The notes under the pieces: generated by a model
Database searches by the model: none
Told to the model about the DNA's origin: nothing
What the model saw: only the letters and a program-made list of their open reading frames with translations
Assembly (NCBI GenBank): GCA_030141605.1
Contig: JAQGDQ010002372.1
Location: 620,001-684,000, forward strand
DNA: 64,000 nucleotides
DNA from: Tubiluchus corallicola
Taxonomy: Eukaryota > Priapulida > Priapulimorpha > Priapulimorphida > Tubiluchidae
Direction: 5' to 3'
Shown: positions 63,626 to 64,000 of the stretch, piece by piece
Layout of the letters: the number at the start of each line of letters is the position of its first letter
How positions within the stretch are numbered: position 1 is the stretch's first letter
Program-made: the position numbers and the translations under genes

Positions 63626-64000
63626 GTAAGGGCAATATCTCATTATTAATTACAGTAATAGCCAGTAACAATGACGTTGATAAGGGCAGTCAAATTTGGG
63701 AACCGAAAAGTGAAAAATACTTCTCATTTTTTCTTTCACACCATTTTATTTCTCGATATAATTATACAATATTTGTGTTTTTTTTTCGTTTTATGTATAT
63801 TTTTTGCTTTTGTTTGTCTGTTTGTAAATATGAAAGTGCTTGCCATAGTAAACAATAAAACCAGCATGATTGTTTCCTTGCCTTGAGTAGCATCATATGG
63901 ATGAATGAGTAATGCAGTCATGACACATACAACTCACATCAGTCACTAACGCATTAACTCAAGCGATACATTGAATCATAAATTTGCAATTGATGTTATT
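63626..64000. other. CBFB intron 3 (incomplete)
   Basis: T-rich intronic sequence to the window edge. No further CBFB exon or other feature is seen. Confidence 0.6.

Overview
The window is nuclear DNA of an animal. It is AT-rich, and its genes are split by short to medium GT-AG introns of roughly 80 to 3,300 bp. The encoded proteins are metazoan types: a MOB4/phocein, a cyclic-nucleotide-gated channel beta subunit, a leucine-rich-repeat membrane protein, two beta-tubulins and a core-binding factor beta. Gene density and intron size suggest an invertebrate or other non-vertebrate animal. I cannot place the phylum from sequence alone.

Layout. 1-7020: MOB4 (+, 7 coding exons), whose first coding exon lies inside a ~1 kb inverted-repeat structure. 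9092-24365: a CNG channel beta-like gene (+, 20 coding exons, 1,061 codons plus stop). I assembled it by hand, and its frame closes exactly across every junction. 25616-27421: an LRR type I membrane protein (-, CDS in one exon), convergent with the CNG gene. 27.5-46.9 kb: about 19 kb with no recognisable protein gene. This stretch holds two inverted copies of a TTAA-flanked MITE, a piggyBac-like MITE, a tRNA-Lys-derived SINE with a (CTT)n tail, a diverged tandem repeat and another inverted-repeat element. 47046-58318: two head-to-tail beta-tubulin genes (-), each with five exons of identical lengths and each coding for 447 residues. 58.3-62.3 kb: a divergent intergenic region with a long AAT microsatellite. 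62306-64000: the first three coding exons of CBFB (+); the gene runs off the window.

The genes do not form a pathway or operon. They are independent loci: STRIPAK/Hippo-type signalling scaffold (MOB4), sensory cation channel (CNGB), adhesion or signalling LRR protein, cytoskeleton (tubulins) and transcription-factor partner of RUNX (CBFB). I found no CRISPR array, bacterial-type system, integrated virus or clearly novel molecular system. The unusual material is the transposon content, a non-canonical selectivity-filter residue in the CNG subunit, a C-terminal PDZ-type motif on the LRR protein and the tandem tubulin pair.
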